From Methylobacterium sp. J-088 (GTDB lineage Bacteria > Pseudomonadota > Alphaproteobacteria > Rhizobiales > Beijerinckiaceae), in contig NZ_JAKSYH010000280.1 in the NCBI RefSeq assembly GCF_022829295.1, positions 1-45,779 of the forward strand: a stretch of DNA of 45,779 nt. The letters run 5' to 3'. Each line of letters opens with the position of its first letter. The stretch's first letter is position 1. The position numbers were made by a program, and so were the translations under genes. The notes under the pieces are model-generated. The model was given only the letters and a program-made list of their open reading frames with translations, ran no database searches and was not told where the DNA came from. Positions 17,583 to 24,942 of this stretch are shown here, one piece after another.

Positions 17583-17990
17583 TCAGCGGATCTGCGTGCT
17601 GAAATTCGGCTGCGGCTTCAGCGCGCCGTTCTCGCTCTGCGCCGCCACCGCGGCCGGCAGGAACTCCGCGAGGGCGGTGGCCACCCGCCCCTCGGGGATG
17701 CTGAGGTCGTAGGCCAGACGCGTGGTGACCGCGTCGGGCAGGCAGGCCGCGACGGCGGAGGTCGGAACGGCCTGCCGTTCCTCGGGCAGCGCCCCCGCCG
17801 ACAGCCAGGAGTCCACTGCCCCGCCGTGGCCGGTCTCGCGCAGGCGATCGAGGAAGGCCACGAGGCCGCCGGGATAGAATTTCGCCAGCGCCAAGGTCAG
17901 CTTGCCGCTGCCGGTATCCTCCAGGGCGCGGTCCATTGCGGCCACGACATCGCCGATCAGGTTCTTCGCACCATCCAGCAGGCCCATCAT
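17583..17990 (-). CDS. YidB family protein (copy 2)
   Basis: 135 residues, same family as the gene at 16815: MMGLLDGAKNLIGDVV, then FYPGGLVAFLDRLRETGHGG and VDSWLSAGALPEERQAVPTS. The C-terminal repeat-like part differs (SAVAACLPDAVTTRLAYDLS). GGGGGA precedes the two adjacent ATG codons. The shared leader and matching domain order point to an old duplication separated by the Cys-rich gene. Function unknown. Confidence 0.8.
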   Translation of the reverse strand: MMGLLDGAKNLIGDVVAAMDRALEDTGSGKLTLALAKFYPGGLVAFLDRLRETGHGGAVDSWLSAGALPEERQAVPTSAVAACLPDAVTTRLAYDLSIPEGRVATALAEFLPAAVAAQSENGALKPQPNFSTQIR

Positions 17991-18112
17991 CGTCCCCCGT
18001 CACGCTTGCGTTGCGTGTCGAAAGGTCGGGCGCAAAACGCTGCCGGCAAGCGCATGCAGCGAATCCACGGCGGATCACGTAAGCTGCGCGGCGCGAAGCA
18101 GCGAGATTCGTC

Positions 18113-18994
18113 ATGAAAAGTGTGCGCGCCGGCGTGCTGGAGGTCGCCTATCGGGAAGCCGGACCGCCGGACGGACCGGCTGCCGTTCTGCTCCATGGCT
18201 TCCCGTACGACGTCCACGCCTACGACGTCGCCGCCGAGCAACTCGCCGCTGCCGGAGTGCGCTGCCTGATCCCGTACCTGCGCGGCTACGGCCCGACGCG
18301 ATTTCTCGATCTCGCTACGCCGCGTTCGGGCGAACAGGCTGCGCTCGGAGCGGATCTCCTCGCCTTCCTCGACGCCCTCCGCATCGACCACGCCGTGCTC
18401 GCCGGCTACGATTGGGGCGGCCGGGCGGCCTGCGTGGTCTCGGCCCTCTGGCCGGACCGGGCGAAGGGCTTGGTGAGTTGCGGCGTCGGCTACAACATCC
18501 AGAACATCCCGGCCGCCGGGCGGCCCGTCGCGCCGGAGGCCGAGCATCGGCTCTGGTATCAGTATTACCTCCACGGCGAGCGCGGCCGCGCCGGGCTGGC
18601 GGCTAACCGCGAAGCGTTCTGCCGCCTGCTCTGGCAGCTCTGGTCGCCAAGCTGGGCCTTTGACGCCGAGACCTTCGCGCAGACCGCCCGGTCCTTCGAC
18701 AATCCCGATTTCGTGGACGTGGTGGTCCATTCCTACCGCCACCGCTTCGGCCTCGTGCCAGGTGATCCGGGATTGGTCGCGATCGACGCGCAGCTTGCGG
18801 CGCAGCCGGAGATCGCGGTGCCGTCGATCGCGCTGCTTGGCGCCGATGATGGCGTCGGGCCGCCGTCCGCGACCGACATCGATGCGCGTCACTTCATCGG
18901 CCCCTATCGGCGTGAGATCGTCGCGGGGGTCGGCCACAATTTTCCGCAGGAGGCGCCGGACGCCTTCGTGGCGGCAGTGCGCGCTCTTCTCTGA
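18113..18994 (+). CDS. Alpha/beta hydrolase with aspartate nucleophile (epoxide hydrolase/dehalogenase type)
   Basis: Alpha/beta fold hydrolase, 293 aa. The oxyanion-hole motif HGFP is at residues 29-32. The nucleophile elbow reads GYDWGG with D100, the aspartate typical of epoxide hydrolases and haloalkane or haloacetate dehalogenases rather than the serine of esterases. The catalytic His lies in GVGHNFPQE near the end. It would open epoxides or remove halide through an ester intermediate; which one is not decided by the sequence. The gene stands alone, 132 bases before yajC. Confidence 0.85.
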   Translation: MKSVRAGVLEVAYREAGPPDGPAAVLLHGFPYDVHAYDVAAEQLAAAGVRCLIPYLRGYGPTRFLDLATPRSGEQAALGADLLAFLDALRIDHAVLAGYDWGGRAACVVSALWPDRAKGLVSCGVGYNIQNIPAAGRPVAPEAEHRLWYQYYLHGERGRAGLAANREAFCRLLWQLWSPSWAFDAETFAQTARSFDNPDFVDVVVHSYRHRFGLVPGDPGLVAIDAQLAAQPEIAVPSIALLGADDGVGPPSATDIDARHFIGPYRREIVAGVGHNFPQEAPDAFVAAVRALL

Positions 18995-19126
18995 CGGCCT
19001 CACAGGGGTCCGTCGCTTCGACGTTGCTTTCGGGAAGCCCCTGGCTATAGTCCGCGCGCTTTTCGATAGGTCTGTCAGCGCCGAAAACCGGCGGCAGGCC
19101 CGATCGCCATTTGCAGGAGACGCTCG

Positions 19127-19459
19127 TTGATCACCCCCGCCTTCGCGCAAGGGGCCACTACGGCCGCTGGCGGAGCGGAGATCGCCTTTCAGGTGATCCC
19201 GTTCGTCCTGATCTTCGTGATCATGTACTTCCTGATTCTGCGACCGCAGCAGAAGCGGGTCAAGGACCACCAGACCCTGCTGAAGGCCGTGCGCCGGGAC
19301 GACACGGTCGTGACCAATGGCGGTCTAATCGGACGCGTGACCAAGGCGTCGGACGACCAGCCCGAGATCGAGGTGGAGATCGCCCCGAACGTCCGCGTGC
19401 GGGTCGTCCGTTCGATGATCTCCGAAGTCCGCGCCAAGGGTACCGTGAAGGCTGCCTGA
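19127..19459 (+). CDS. yajC: Sec translocon accessory subunit YajC
   Basis: YajC associates with SecD-SecF at the Sec translocon. The protein begins MITPAFAQGA, has one membrane helix (about residues 22-41, IAFQVIPFVLIFVIMYFLIL) and the family motif RPQQKRVKDHQ. VRRDDTVVTNGGLIGRV follows, with the usual cytoplasmic domain. The start is a TTG at 19127, supported by AGGAGA 6 bases upstream; no ATG gives the membrane anchor. 110 aa. It leads the operon with secD. Confidence 0.93.
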   Translation: MITPAFAQGATTAAGGAEIAFQVIPFVLIFVIMYFLILRPQQKRVKDHQTLLKAVRRDDTVVTNGGLIGRVTKASDDQPEIEVEIAPNVRVRVVRSMISEVRAKGTVKAA

Positions 19460-19474
19460 TTTCCCGATTGAAAC

Positions 19475-19495
19475 GGCCGGCGTAACGCGCCGGCC
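19475..19495 (+). promoter_or_regulatory. Hairpin between yajC and secD
   Basis: GGCCGGCG (19475-19482) pairs with CGCCGGCC (19488-19495) around TAACG, with no T-tract, so it is not an obvious terminator. It may stabilise or process the yajC-secD message. It ends 21 bases before the secD ATG. Confidence 0.5.
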
Positions 19496-19516
19496 CAAAA
19501 GAGAAAAAGACGGCCG

Positions 19517-21121
19517 ATGCTGCGCTTCTCCCGTGCGAAGATCATCGCGACGCTGGGTCTGATCCTGGTGGGGCTGATGCTCGCCGTGCCGAGCTTCTTC
19601 TCCCCCGAGCAGCGCAAGGGCTTCGTCGCCAGCCTGCCGCCATGGTTCCCCACCTGGATCGTGCCGACGCGCGCCATCGTGCTCGGTCTCGACCTGCAGG
19701 GCGGCTCGCAACTCCTGCTCGAAGTCGATCAGAACGAGTTGATCGCCTCCCAGGCCAAGGCGCTGCGCGACGACGTGCGCCGCACCCTCCAGCAGGAGAA
19801 CGTTCGCGCCGATGGCGGCATCGGCCTGCTCCAGCGCGGCGTGCAGGTGAAGATCGCGGATGACGCGGCCCGCGCCAAGGTGCTGCCGAAGCTTCAGGAC
19901 CTGTCGCTGCCGATCACCACGTCGATCGGCCAGACCGCCGCGCGCACCCTCGACGTCACCGAGCAGCCCGGCGGCCTGATCCGCCTGACGCTCACCGATG
20001 CCGGCATCACCGACCGCACCCGGCGGGCCGTCAGCCAGGGCATCGAAGTCATCCGGCGCCGCCTGGATTCGACCGGCACCACCGAGCCGTCGATCCAGCA
20101 GCAGGGCGCCGATCGGATCCTGATCCAGGTGCCCGGCGAGCAGAATCCCGAGCGCCTGGAAAAGCTTCTCGGCTCTACCGCCAAGCTCGAATTCCGCATG
20201 CTGGCCGACAGTCCGTCCGGCGACGTCGACATGCTGCCCTCCAAGGACGAAAAGGGCGCCAAGGTCCCGGTCGAGCGCCGGGTCATGGCCGATGGCGGCG
20301 AGTTGACCGACGCGCAGCCGTCCTTCGACCAGCAGTCCCACGAGCCGATGGTGAGCTTCAAGTTCAACCTGCGGGGCGCCCAGCGCTTCGGTCAGGCGAC
20401 CTCGGAGAATGTCGGGCGGCGCATGGCGATCGTGCTCGACAACGAGGTGGTGTCGGCCCCCGTGATCCGCTCGGCGATCACCGGCGGCTCGGGCCAGATC
20501 ACCGGCAACTTCACGGTCCAGCAGGCCAACGACCTGTCGGTCCTGCTCCGGGCCGGTGCGCTGCCGGCGAAGTTCACCGTGGTCGAGCGCCGCGTCGTCG
20601 GGCCCGGCCTTGGCCGCGACTCCATCCAGGCCGGCAAGCTCGCGACCCTGGTGGCGGCAGCCCTCGTGGTCGCCTTCATGTTCGCGACCTACGGCACCTT
20701 CGGCTTCATCGCCAACATCGCCCTGATGGTCCACGTCGGGTTGATCCTGGGCCTGATGTCGGTGCTCGAAGCCACGATGACACTGCCCGGCATCGCCGGG
20801 ATCGTGCTGACCATCGGCACCGCGGTGGACTCCAACGTGCTGATCTACGAGCGCATGCGCGAGGAGCAGAGGGCCGGACGCTCGCTGATCTCGGCGCTCC
20901 AGGCTGGCTTCGACCGGGCCTTCGCCACCATCATCGACTCGAACTCGACCATGGCGATCGCCGCCCTGATCTTGTTCTTCCTCGGCTCGGGCCCGGTGAA
21001 GGGGTTTGCCGTGGTCTTCATCCTCGGCATCCTGACCACGGTCATCACGGCGGTGACGCTGACACGGATGATGATCGCGGTGTGGTACAAGACCTTCCGA
21101 CCGAAGGCCCTGCCGTTCTGA
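19517..21121 (+). CDS. secD: Protein translocase subunit SecD
   Basis: SecD with SecF uses the proton gradient to help move proteins across the inner membrane. The first helix is followed by the hallmark GLDLQGGSQLLLEVD, then the large periplasmic region with VIRRRLDSTGTTEPSIQQQG and the substrate-binding P1 head. The C-terminal five helices include GIAGIVLTIGTAVDSNVLIYERMREE, the conserved motif of the RND-type core, with the Asp and Asn used in proton transfer. The 534-residue length is normal. It follows yajC by 57 bases and is separated from secF by a 237-base gap holding a repeat pair. Confidence 0.95.
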   Translation: MLRFSRAKIIATLGLILVGLMLAVPSFFSPEQRKGFVASLPPWFPTWIVPTRAIVLGLDLQGGSQLLLEVDQNELIASQAKALRDDVRRTLQQENVRADGGIGLLQRGVQVKIADDAARAKVLPKLQDLSLPITTSIGQTAARTLDVTEQPGGLIRLTLTDAGITDRTRRAVSQGIEVIRRRLDSTGTTEPSIQQQGADRILIQVPGEQNPERLEKLLGSTAKLEFRMLADSPSGDVDMLPSKDEKGAKVPVERRVMADGGELTDAQPSFDQQSHEPMVSFKFNLRGAQRFGQATSENVGRRMAIVLDNEVVSAPVIRSAITGGSGQITGNFTVQQANDLSVLLRAGALPAKFTVVERRVVGPGLGRDSIQAGKLATLVAAALVVAFMFATYGTFGFIANIALMVHVGLILGLMSVLEATMTLPGIAGIVLTIGTAVDSNVLIYERMREEQRAGRSLISALQAGFDRAFATIIDSNSTMAIAALILFFLGSGPVKGFAVVFILGILTTVITAVTLTRMMIAVWYKTFRPKALPF

Positions 21122-21167
21122 TTTTTTTGGAGGGTCGACGCAGGAAGCGCGGACGGCGCGACGGACC

Positions 21168-21304
21168 CCCTCTCCCGTGCGGGAGAGGGTTGGGGTGAGG
21201 GACCGGAAGTCTCGGGATCGAGCCACAGGATCGATGCGCCCACGAGGCGCTTCATTCTGAGAGTTCTCGACCCTCACCCTGTCCCTCTCCCGAACGGGAG
21301 AGGG
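21168..21304. repeat. Inverted pair of REP-like palindromes between secD and secF
   Basis: CCCTCTCCCGTGCGGGAGAGGG (abbreviated arms CCCTCTCCCG/CGGGAGAGGG, 21168-21189) is followed by TTGGGGTGAGGG. At 21271-21304 the same unit appears inverted: CCCTCACCCTGT then the palindrome again with AA in the loop. The two-unit, head-to-head arrangement is that of a REP doublet (REPIN). A lone copy of the palindrome occurs at 28150-28183. Confidence 0.85.
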
Positions 21305-21358
21305 GACCCGCGCCTCGCCGACCTTTCGTCGCGACTGTCCGCGAACAGAGACACGACC

Positions 21359-22300
21359 ATGCGCCTGCTCCGCCTCTGGCCCGATGAATCGCATTTCGAC
21401 TTCATGCGATTCCGGCGCTTCACCTTCCCGCTCTCGGCGCTGCTCTCGCTCGCCACGGTGGTGCTGTTCCTGACCGTCGGGCTGAATTTCGGCATCGACT
21501 TCAAGGGCGGCACCCTGGTCGAGCTGCAGGCGAAGTCCGGTACCGCCGATGTCGCGGGGATCCGCCATACGGCCGCCGGCTTCGGCTTCGGCGAGCCGGA
21601 GGTGCAGGAACTCGGCAACCAGGGCACCGTGCTGGTCCGCCTGCCGCTCCAGCCCGGCGAGCAGGGCCAGACCGCGGTGATGAACAAGGCGCATGCCGCC
21701 TTCGACCAGGATTACGATTTCCGCCGCACCGAGACCGTCGGCCCGCGCGTCTCCGGCGAGCTGGTGCAGTCCGGCACGCTCGGCGTCGTGCTCTCCGTCG
21801 TGGCGGTGCTGCTCTACCTCTGGTTCCGGTTCGAGCGGGAATTGGCGCTCGGCGCCATCGTCGGCACGCTCCACGATATCGTGCTGACGGTCGGCGTGTT
21901 CATCATCACCCGGATCGAGTTCAACATGACCTCGATCGCGGCGATCCTCACCATCGTGGGCTACTCGCTCAACGAGACGGTGGTGGTGTTCGACCGGACC
22001 CGCGAGCTCATGCGCCGGTACAAGACCATCCCGACGGTCGACCTGCTCAACCTGTCGATCAACTCGACCATGTCGCGCACGGTGATGACCTCGATCTCGT
22101 CCGGCCTGTCGCTGCTGGCGCTGGTGCTGTTCGGCGGCGAGGCGATCAAGGGCTTCGCCACCGTGATGCTCTGCGGCGTGCTGATCTGCACCTACTCGGC
22201 GATCTTCATCTCGACTCCGGTGTTGATCTATTTGGGGCTGATGCTCTCGGGTGCCCGCGCGGCGTCAGAGCGCTCCGGCGTCCCGCAACCGGCGGAGTAG
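21359..22300 (+). CDS. secF: Protein translocase subunit SecF
   Basis: Partner of SecD in the proton-driven export motor. The N-terminal helix is followed by LNFGIDFKGGTLVEL, the SecF hallmark. Six membrane helices end with MTSIAAILTIVGYSLNETVVVFDRTRE and SRTVMTSISSGLSLLALVLF, the conserved RND-type core motifs. The length of 313 aa is standard. The preceding 54 bases after the repeat pair contain no clear promoter, so transcription probably continues from secD; the following Mth938-like gene begins 13 bases after its stop. Confidence 0.95.
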   Translation: MRLLRLWPDESHFDFMRFRRFTFPLSALLSLATVVLFLTVGLNFGIDFKGGTLVELQAKSGTADVAGIRHTAAGFGFGEPEVQELGNQGTVLVRLPLQPGEQGQTAVMNKAHAAFDQDYDFRRTETVGPRVSGELVQSGTLGVVLSVVAVLLYLWFRFERELALGAIVGTLHDIVLTVGVFIITRIEFNMTSIAAILTIVGYSLNETVVVFDRTRELMRRYKTIPTVDLLNLSINSTMSRTVMTSISSGLSLLALVLFGGEAIKGFATVMLCGVLICTYSAIFISTPVLIYLGLMLSGARAASERSGVPQPAE

Positions 22301-22313
22301 TCCTTTTTCCGCG

Positions 22314-22712
22314 ATGGCCGATCAGCCAAATCCGAAGACCTTCGACTCCGGCTTCGTGCCGGGGCGCCACATCATCGACACCTACGGCAATGGCGGCTTC
22401 CGCTTCGCCGGGATGTCGCATCGCGGCTCGATCCTGATGCTCCCCTCCGGCGTGCGCGCCTGGGACGTGACGGAGCCGCGGGGCATCGACCGGACGGCGC
22501 TCCGCCCGGTCCAGGCCGAGTCCGCGGGGATCGAGCTGCTGCTGGTCGGCACCGGCCTCGATATCGCGGCGATCGATCCGGTCCTGCGCGGCTGGCTCAA
22601 GGATTTCGGCGTCGTGCTCGACGTGATGCAGACCGGGGCCGCCGCCCGGACCTACAACATCCTGGTGGCCGAGAACCGTAAGGTTGCCGCCGCCCTGATC
22701 GCGGTGGCCTGA
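22314..22712 (+). CDS. Mth938-like domain protein (NDUFAF3 homologue)
   Basis: A 132-residue protein of the Mth938/DUF498 family, bacterial counterpart of NDUFAF3, a mitochondrial complex I assembly factor. The ATG at 22314 gives the usual length. Conserved parts are FDSGFVPGRHIIDTYGNGGF and SHRGSILMLPSGVRAWDV, then IELLLVGTGLDIAAI and VVLDVMQTGAAARTYNILVA. It follows secF directly and overlaps the next gene by one base (TGATG). Placement right after secF is a known alphaproteobacterial arrangement and supports a role in membrane-protein or complex I biogenesis; the bacterial function is inferred. Confidence 0.9.
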   Translation: MADQPNPKTFDSGFVPGRHIIDTYGNGGFRFAGMSHRGSILMLPSGVRAWDVTEPRGIDRTALRPVQAESAGIELLLVGTGLDIAAIDPVLRGWLKDFGVVLDVMQTGAAARTYNILVAENRKVAAALIAVA

Positions 22713-23590
22713 TGCCGGAGGTGGAGGGCCAGACAGCCGAGACCGGGCTCGCCTTTGCGCAGTCCCACTGCGAGGGCCTCGTGCGGGACGGCGATCCGGA
22801 CCGCTATTATGCGACCCTGTTCGCGCCGGCCGCCGCCCGCCCCCACCTCTTCGCGCTTTACGCCTTCTCGCTGACCATCGCGCGGGTGCGCGAGGCCGTC
22901 TCGGCCCCGATGGCCGGGGAGATCCGCCTGCAATGGTGGCGCGACGCCCTGCAGGGCGAGGCGCGGGGCGACGTCCGCGCCAACCCGGTTGCTGCTGCAT
23001 TGGAAGAGGCGATCCGGGTGAACAGCCTCGGCCGCCAGCCCTTCGTCGACCTGATCGATGCCCGGGTGTTCGACCTCTACGAGGATCCGATGCCCCGGGT
23101 GAACGACCTGGAGGGCTATTGCGGCGAGACCGCCTCGGCGCTGTTCCGGCTGGCGAGCCTCGTGATCGGCAGCGGCACCGAGCCGGGCGGCGCGGGGGCG
23201 GCCGGGCATGCCGGGGTCGCCTACGGCATCGCCGGCCTGCTGCGCGCCATGCCCTGGCACGCCCGTTCGGGGCAGGTCTACCTGCCGACCGAGATCCTCG
23301 ATCGCTACGGCGTCACCCGCGAGGACATCGTCACGGGCCGTGGTGGTCCCGGCCTGCTCCGGGCCTGCGCTGACCTCCGCGCCCTCGCCCGGCAGCACCT
23401 CAAGGCCTTCGAAGCGGCGCGCCCGACCATCGCGCCCTCGGCCGGGGCCGCTTTCCTGCCGGTCGCCCTGGTGGAGCCGTATCTCGCCGCCATGGAACGG
23501 GCGTCCTACGATCCGCTCAACACACCCGTCGAGCTCCCGCGCTGGCGCCGGCTGTGGCGGCTGTGGCGGGCGGCGCGGCGGGTGGGTTGA
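22712..23590 (+). CDS. Phytoene/squalene synthase-like protein of the NDUFAF6 type
   Basis: Fold of the squalene/phytoene synthase family but probably no enzyme: the first DxxxD motif is replaced by ARVRE (residues 57-61) and the second (usually LRDVGED) by LLRAMPWHA (176-184). These are the changes seen in NDUFAF6, a mitochondrial complex I assembly factor, whose LRATPYH segment it resembles. The segment EIRLQWWRDAL and QVYLPTEIL are kept. 292 aa; the start overlaps the stop of the NDUFAF3-like gene, so the two are translated together. Annotators often call it 'phytoene synthase', but no carotenoid gene is near. Assignment to the NDUFAF6 group rests on motif comparison from memory. Confidence 0.85.
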   Translation: MPEVEGQTAETGLAFAQSHCEGLVRDGDPDRYYATLFAPAAARPHLFALYAFSLTIARVREAVSAPMAGEIRLQWWRDALQGEARGDVRANPVAAALEEAIRVNSLGRQPFVDLIDARVFDLYEDPMPRVNDLEGYCGETASALFRLASLVIGSGTEPGGAGAAGHAGVAYGIAGLLRAMPWHARSGQVYLPTEILDRYGVTREDIVTGRGGPGLLRACADLRALARQHLKAFEAARPTIAPSAGAAFLPVALVEPYLAAMERASYDPLNTPVELPRWRRLWRLWRAARRVG

Positions 23591-23643
23591 GCTACCGTTG
23601 AGCGTCGGTAGACCCAGCGCAACGGTACGAACCGTACGCGCCG

Positions 23644-23955
23644 TCATCCGGTCATCGGGACAGCCGTGACGAAATGGGCGTTCCATCGGGCATCGATGCG
23701 CCACACCGTCCGCACATGGGGATTGCGGCCGTCCGGCGTCGTGATGGGTCCCTCGAAGATGACTTTGACGTCCCCGCGTGCGGAAACCGTTTTGCCGACA
23801 AACGTATCTTCGGATGGATGAGCGAGCAGCGACGTGGAAAGGATCAGCGGGTCGCCGATTCCGAAGCCGAAGCGCTTGAAGAACCGTGCTTTCGAGCCGC
23901 CTTCAATGTGAGTTTCGTCCAGCAGATAGCCGTCGATCTTGCGCGGATCGAGCAA
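23644..23955 (-). CDS. DUF6883-like small protein
   Basis: A 103-residue protein whose opening LLDPRKIDGYLLDETHIEGG and SKARFFKRFGFGIGDP resemble what I remember of the DUF6883 family. The end RNPHVRTVWRIDARWNAHFV is also typical of it. The start is TTG at 23955, because an in-frame TAA stands immediately before it; no good ribosome site is visible, suggesting coupling to the upstream gene 26 bases away. Genes of this family usually sit beside a DUF4926 gene, as here. Function is unknown; a toxin-antitoxin or immunity role has not been shown. Confidence 0.65.
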   Translation of the reverse strand: MLDPRKIDGYLLDETHIEGGSKARFFKRFGFGIGDPLILSTSLLAHPSEDTFVGKTVSARGDVKVIFEGPITTPDGRNPHVRTVWRIDARWNAHFVTAVPMTG

Positions 23956-23981
23956 TTAGTTTTGCGGACAGTTCGGCAGGC

Positions 23982-24233
23982 TCAAGGGGCGGCGCGTTTC
24001 ACGAGGCGCAGATCTCTCGCCTCGACGGTGGCAAGCGCGCCACTGGGCTGTGCGAACTCGACCTCGTAGGCTTCGCCGTCACGCCAGATGCCGACGATAG
24101 TTCCTTCGGTGCCCGCTTCCATCGCGACGCCGTCATCCGTCGTCGCGGCAGCCGTCAGCACGACGCGGTCAAGATCCCGGAGATCCGACCCCAGCTCATT
24201 GCGTCTTACAATGTAAAGCGCATCGACCGTCAT
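23982..24233 (-). CDS. DUF4926-like small protein
   Basis: An 83-residue protein from the ATG at 24233 (MTVDALYIVRRNELGSDLRD). The core DLDRVVLTAAATTDDGVAME leads to AGTEGTIVGIWRDGEAYEVE and FAQPSGALATVEARDLRLVK, an SH3-like beta-barrel pattern found in DUF4926: 'GTxGTIVxVY...YEVEF...G...V..l'. A longer start at 24275 would overlap the pcm stop. First gene of a two-gene unit with the DUF6883-like gene. The pair is inserted between the phytoene-synthase-like gene and pcm, at a break in the usual gene order. Confidence 0.65.
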   Translation of the reverse strand: MTVDALYIVRRNELGSDLRDLDRVVLTAAATTDDGVAMEAGTEGTIVGIWRDGEAYEVEFAQPSGALATVEARDLRLVKRAAP

Positions 24234-24279
24234 GCCGGTAGGATGAGGGGTCTGCGATCGCGATGCAAGGCCCACCCTG

Positions 24280-24942
24280 TCAGAGCACCCGCGCCAGCCC
24301 CGGCATCAGCGCCGGCAGTCGGACCAGCACACCCGGTTCCGGCTCGGCCTCCGGCGATGCCAGGACCGCCACCCGACAGATCCCATTGCCGCTCAGGCCG
24401 GTCACGAGCCGGCCGCCGGGTTCGAGCGCCGCGCGCCAATGCGGCGGGATCGCTTCCACGCTGCCATGCACGAGGATCCGGTCGAAGCCGCCATCCGGCA
24501 GCTCCTGTGCGAGCCCGTCCGCCCGGACGACATGCGCCTCCGGCAGCGCAGCGAGCCGCCGCGTCGCCTCGACCGCGAGCGTCACGGAGCGCTCCAGGCT
24601 CAGCACCGCGCCGGCCCCGAGCCGAGCGAGCAGTGCCGTCACGTAGCCCGAGCCGGTGCCGATCTCGAGCATGCGCTGGCCCGGCTCGACGCGCAGCAGG
24701 GCCAGCATCACCGCCACCGTGGACGGCGCCGTCATGGAAGCGCCGCAGGGCAGCGGCAGGGCGATGTCCCGCCTGGCATGCTCCCGGTACTGCTGGGGCG
24801 CGAAAGCCTCCCGCGGCACCTGCTCCATCGCCCGGAGCACCGCGGTGTCGCGCAGGCCCCGGCCCCGGAGCGCCATCACGAAGGCCGCGTTTCCGGCAGC
24901 CGCCTCCAGGCTGCCGAGATCGATCGACGTCCTTTCGATCAC
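24280..24942 (-). CDS. pcm: Protein-L-isoaspartate O-methyltransferase family
   Basis: Repairs isoaspartyl residues in damaged proteins by SAM-dependent methylation. The SAM motif LEIGTGSGYVTALLARL and the post-motif region DGFDRILVHGSVEAIP (variant) are visible; LPLPCGASMTAPSTVAVMLA stands for the usual substrate loop (GQTISQPYIVA), somewhat changed. GTG at 24942 starts the gene, overlapping the surE stop by 3 bases (GTGA), so it is translationally coupled. 220 aa. The altered loop leaves room for a different protein or small-molecule substrate. Confidence 0.87.
   Translation of the reverse strand: MIERTSIDLGSLEAAAGNAAFVMALRGRGLRDTAVLRAMEQVPREAFAPQQYREHARRDIALPLPCGASMTAPSTVAVMLALLRVEPGQRMLEIGTGSGYVTALLARLGAGAVLSLERSVTLAVEATRRLAALPEAHVVRADGLAQELPDGGFDRILVHGSVEAIPPHWRAALEPGGRLVTGLSGNGICRVAVLASPEAEPEPGVLVRLPALMPGLARVL

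Noticed and set aside
19325..21874. 849-codon open frame on the minus strand opposite secD and secF
   Set aside because: It is a mirror of codon bias in high-GC DNA: the protein is rich in Arg, Gly, Asp and His with no domain, and secD-secF on the other strand are unmistakable.
22712..23590. Carotenoid or squalene biosynthesis enzyme
   Set aside because: Both Asp-rich catalytic motifs are missing, and no other carotenoid or hopanoid gene is nearby; an NDUFAF6-type role fits better.
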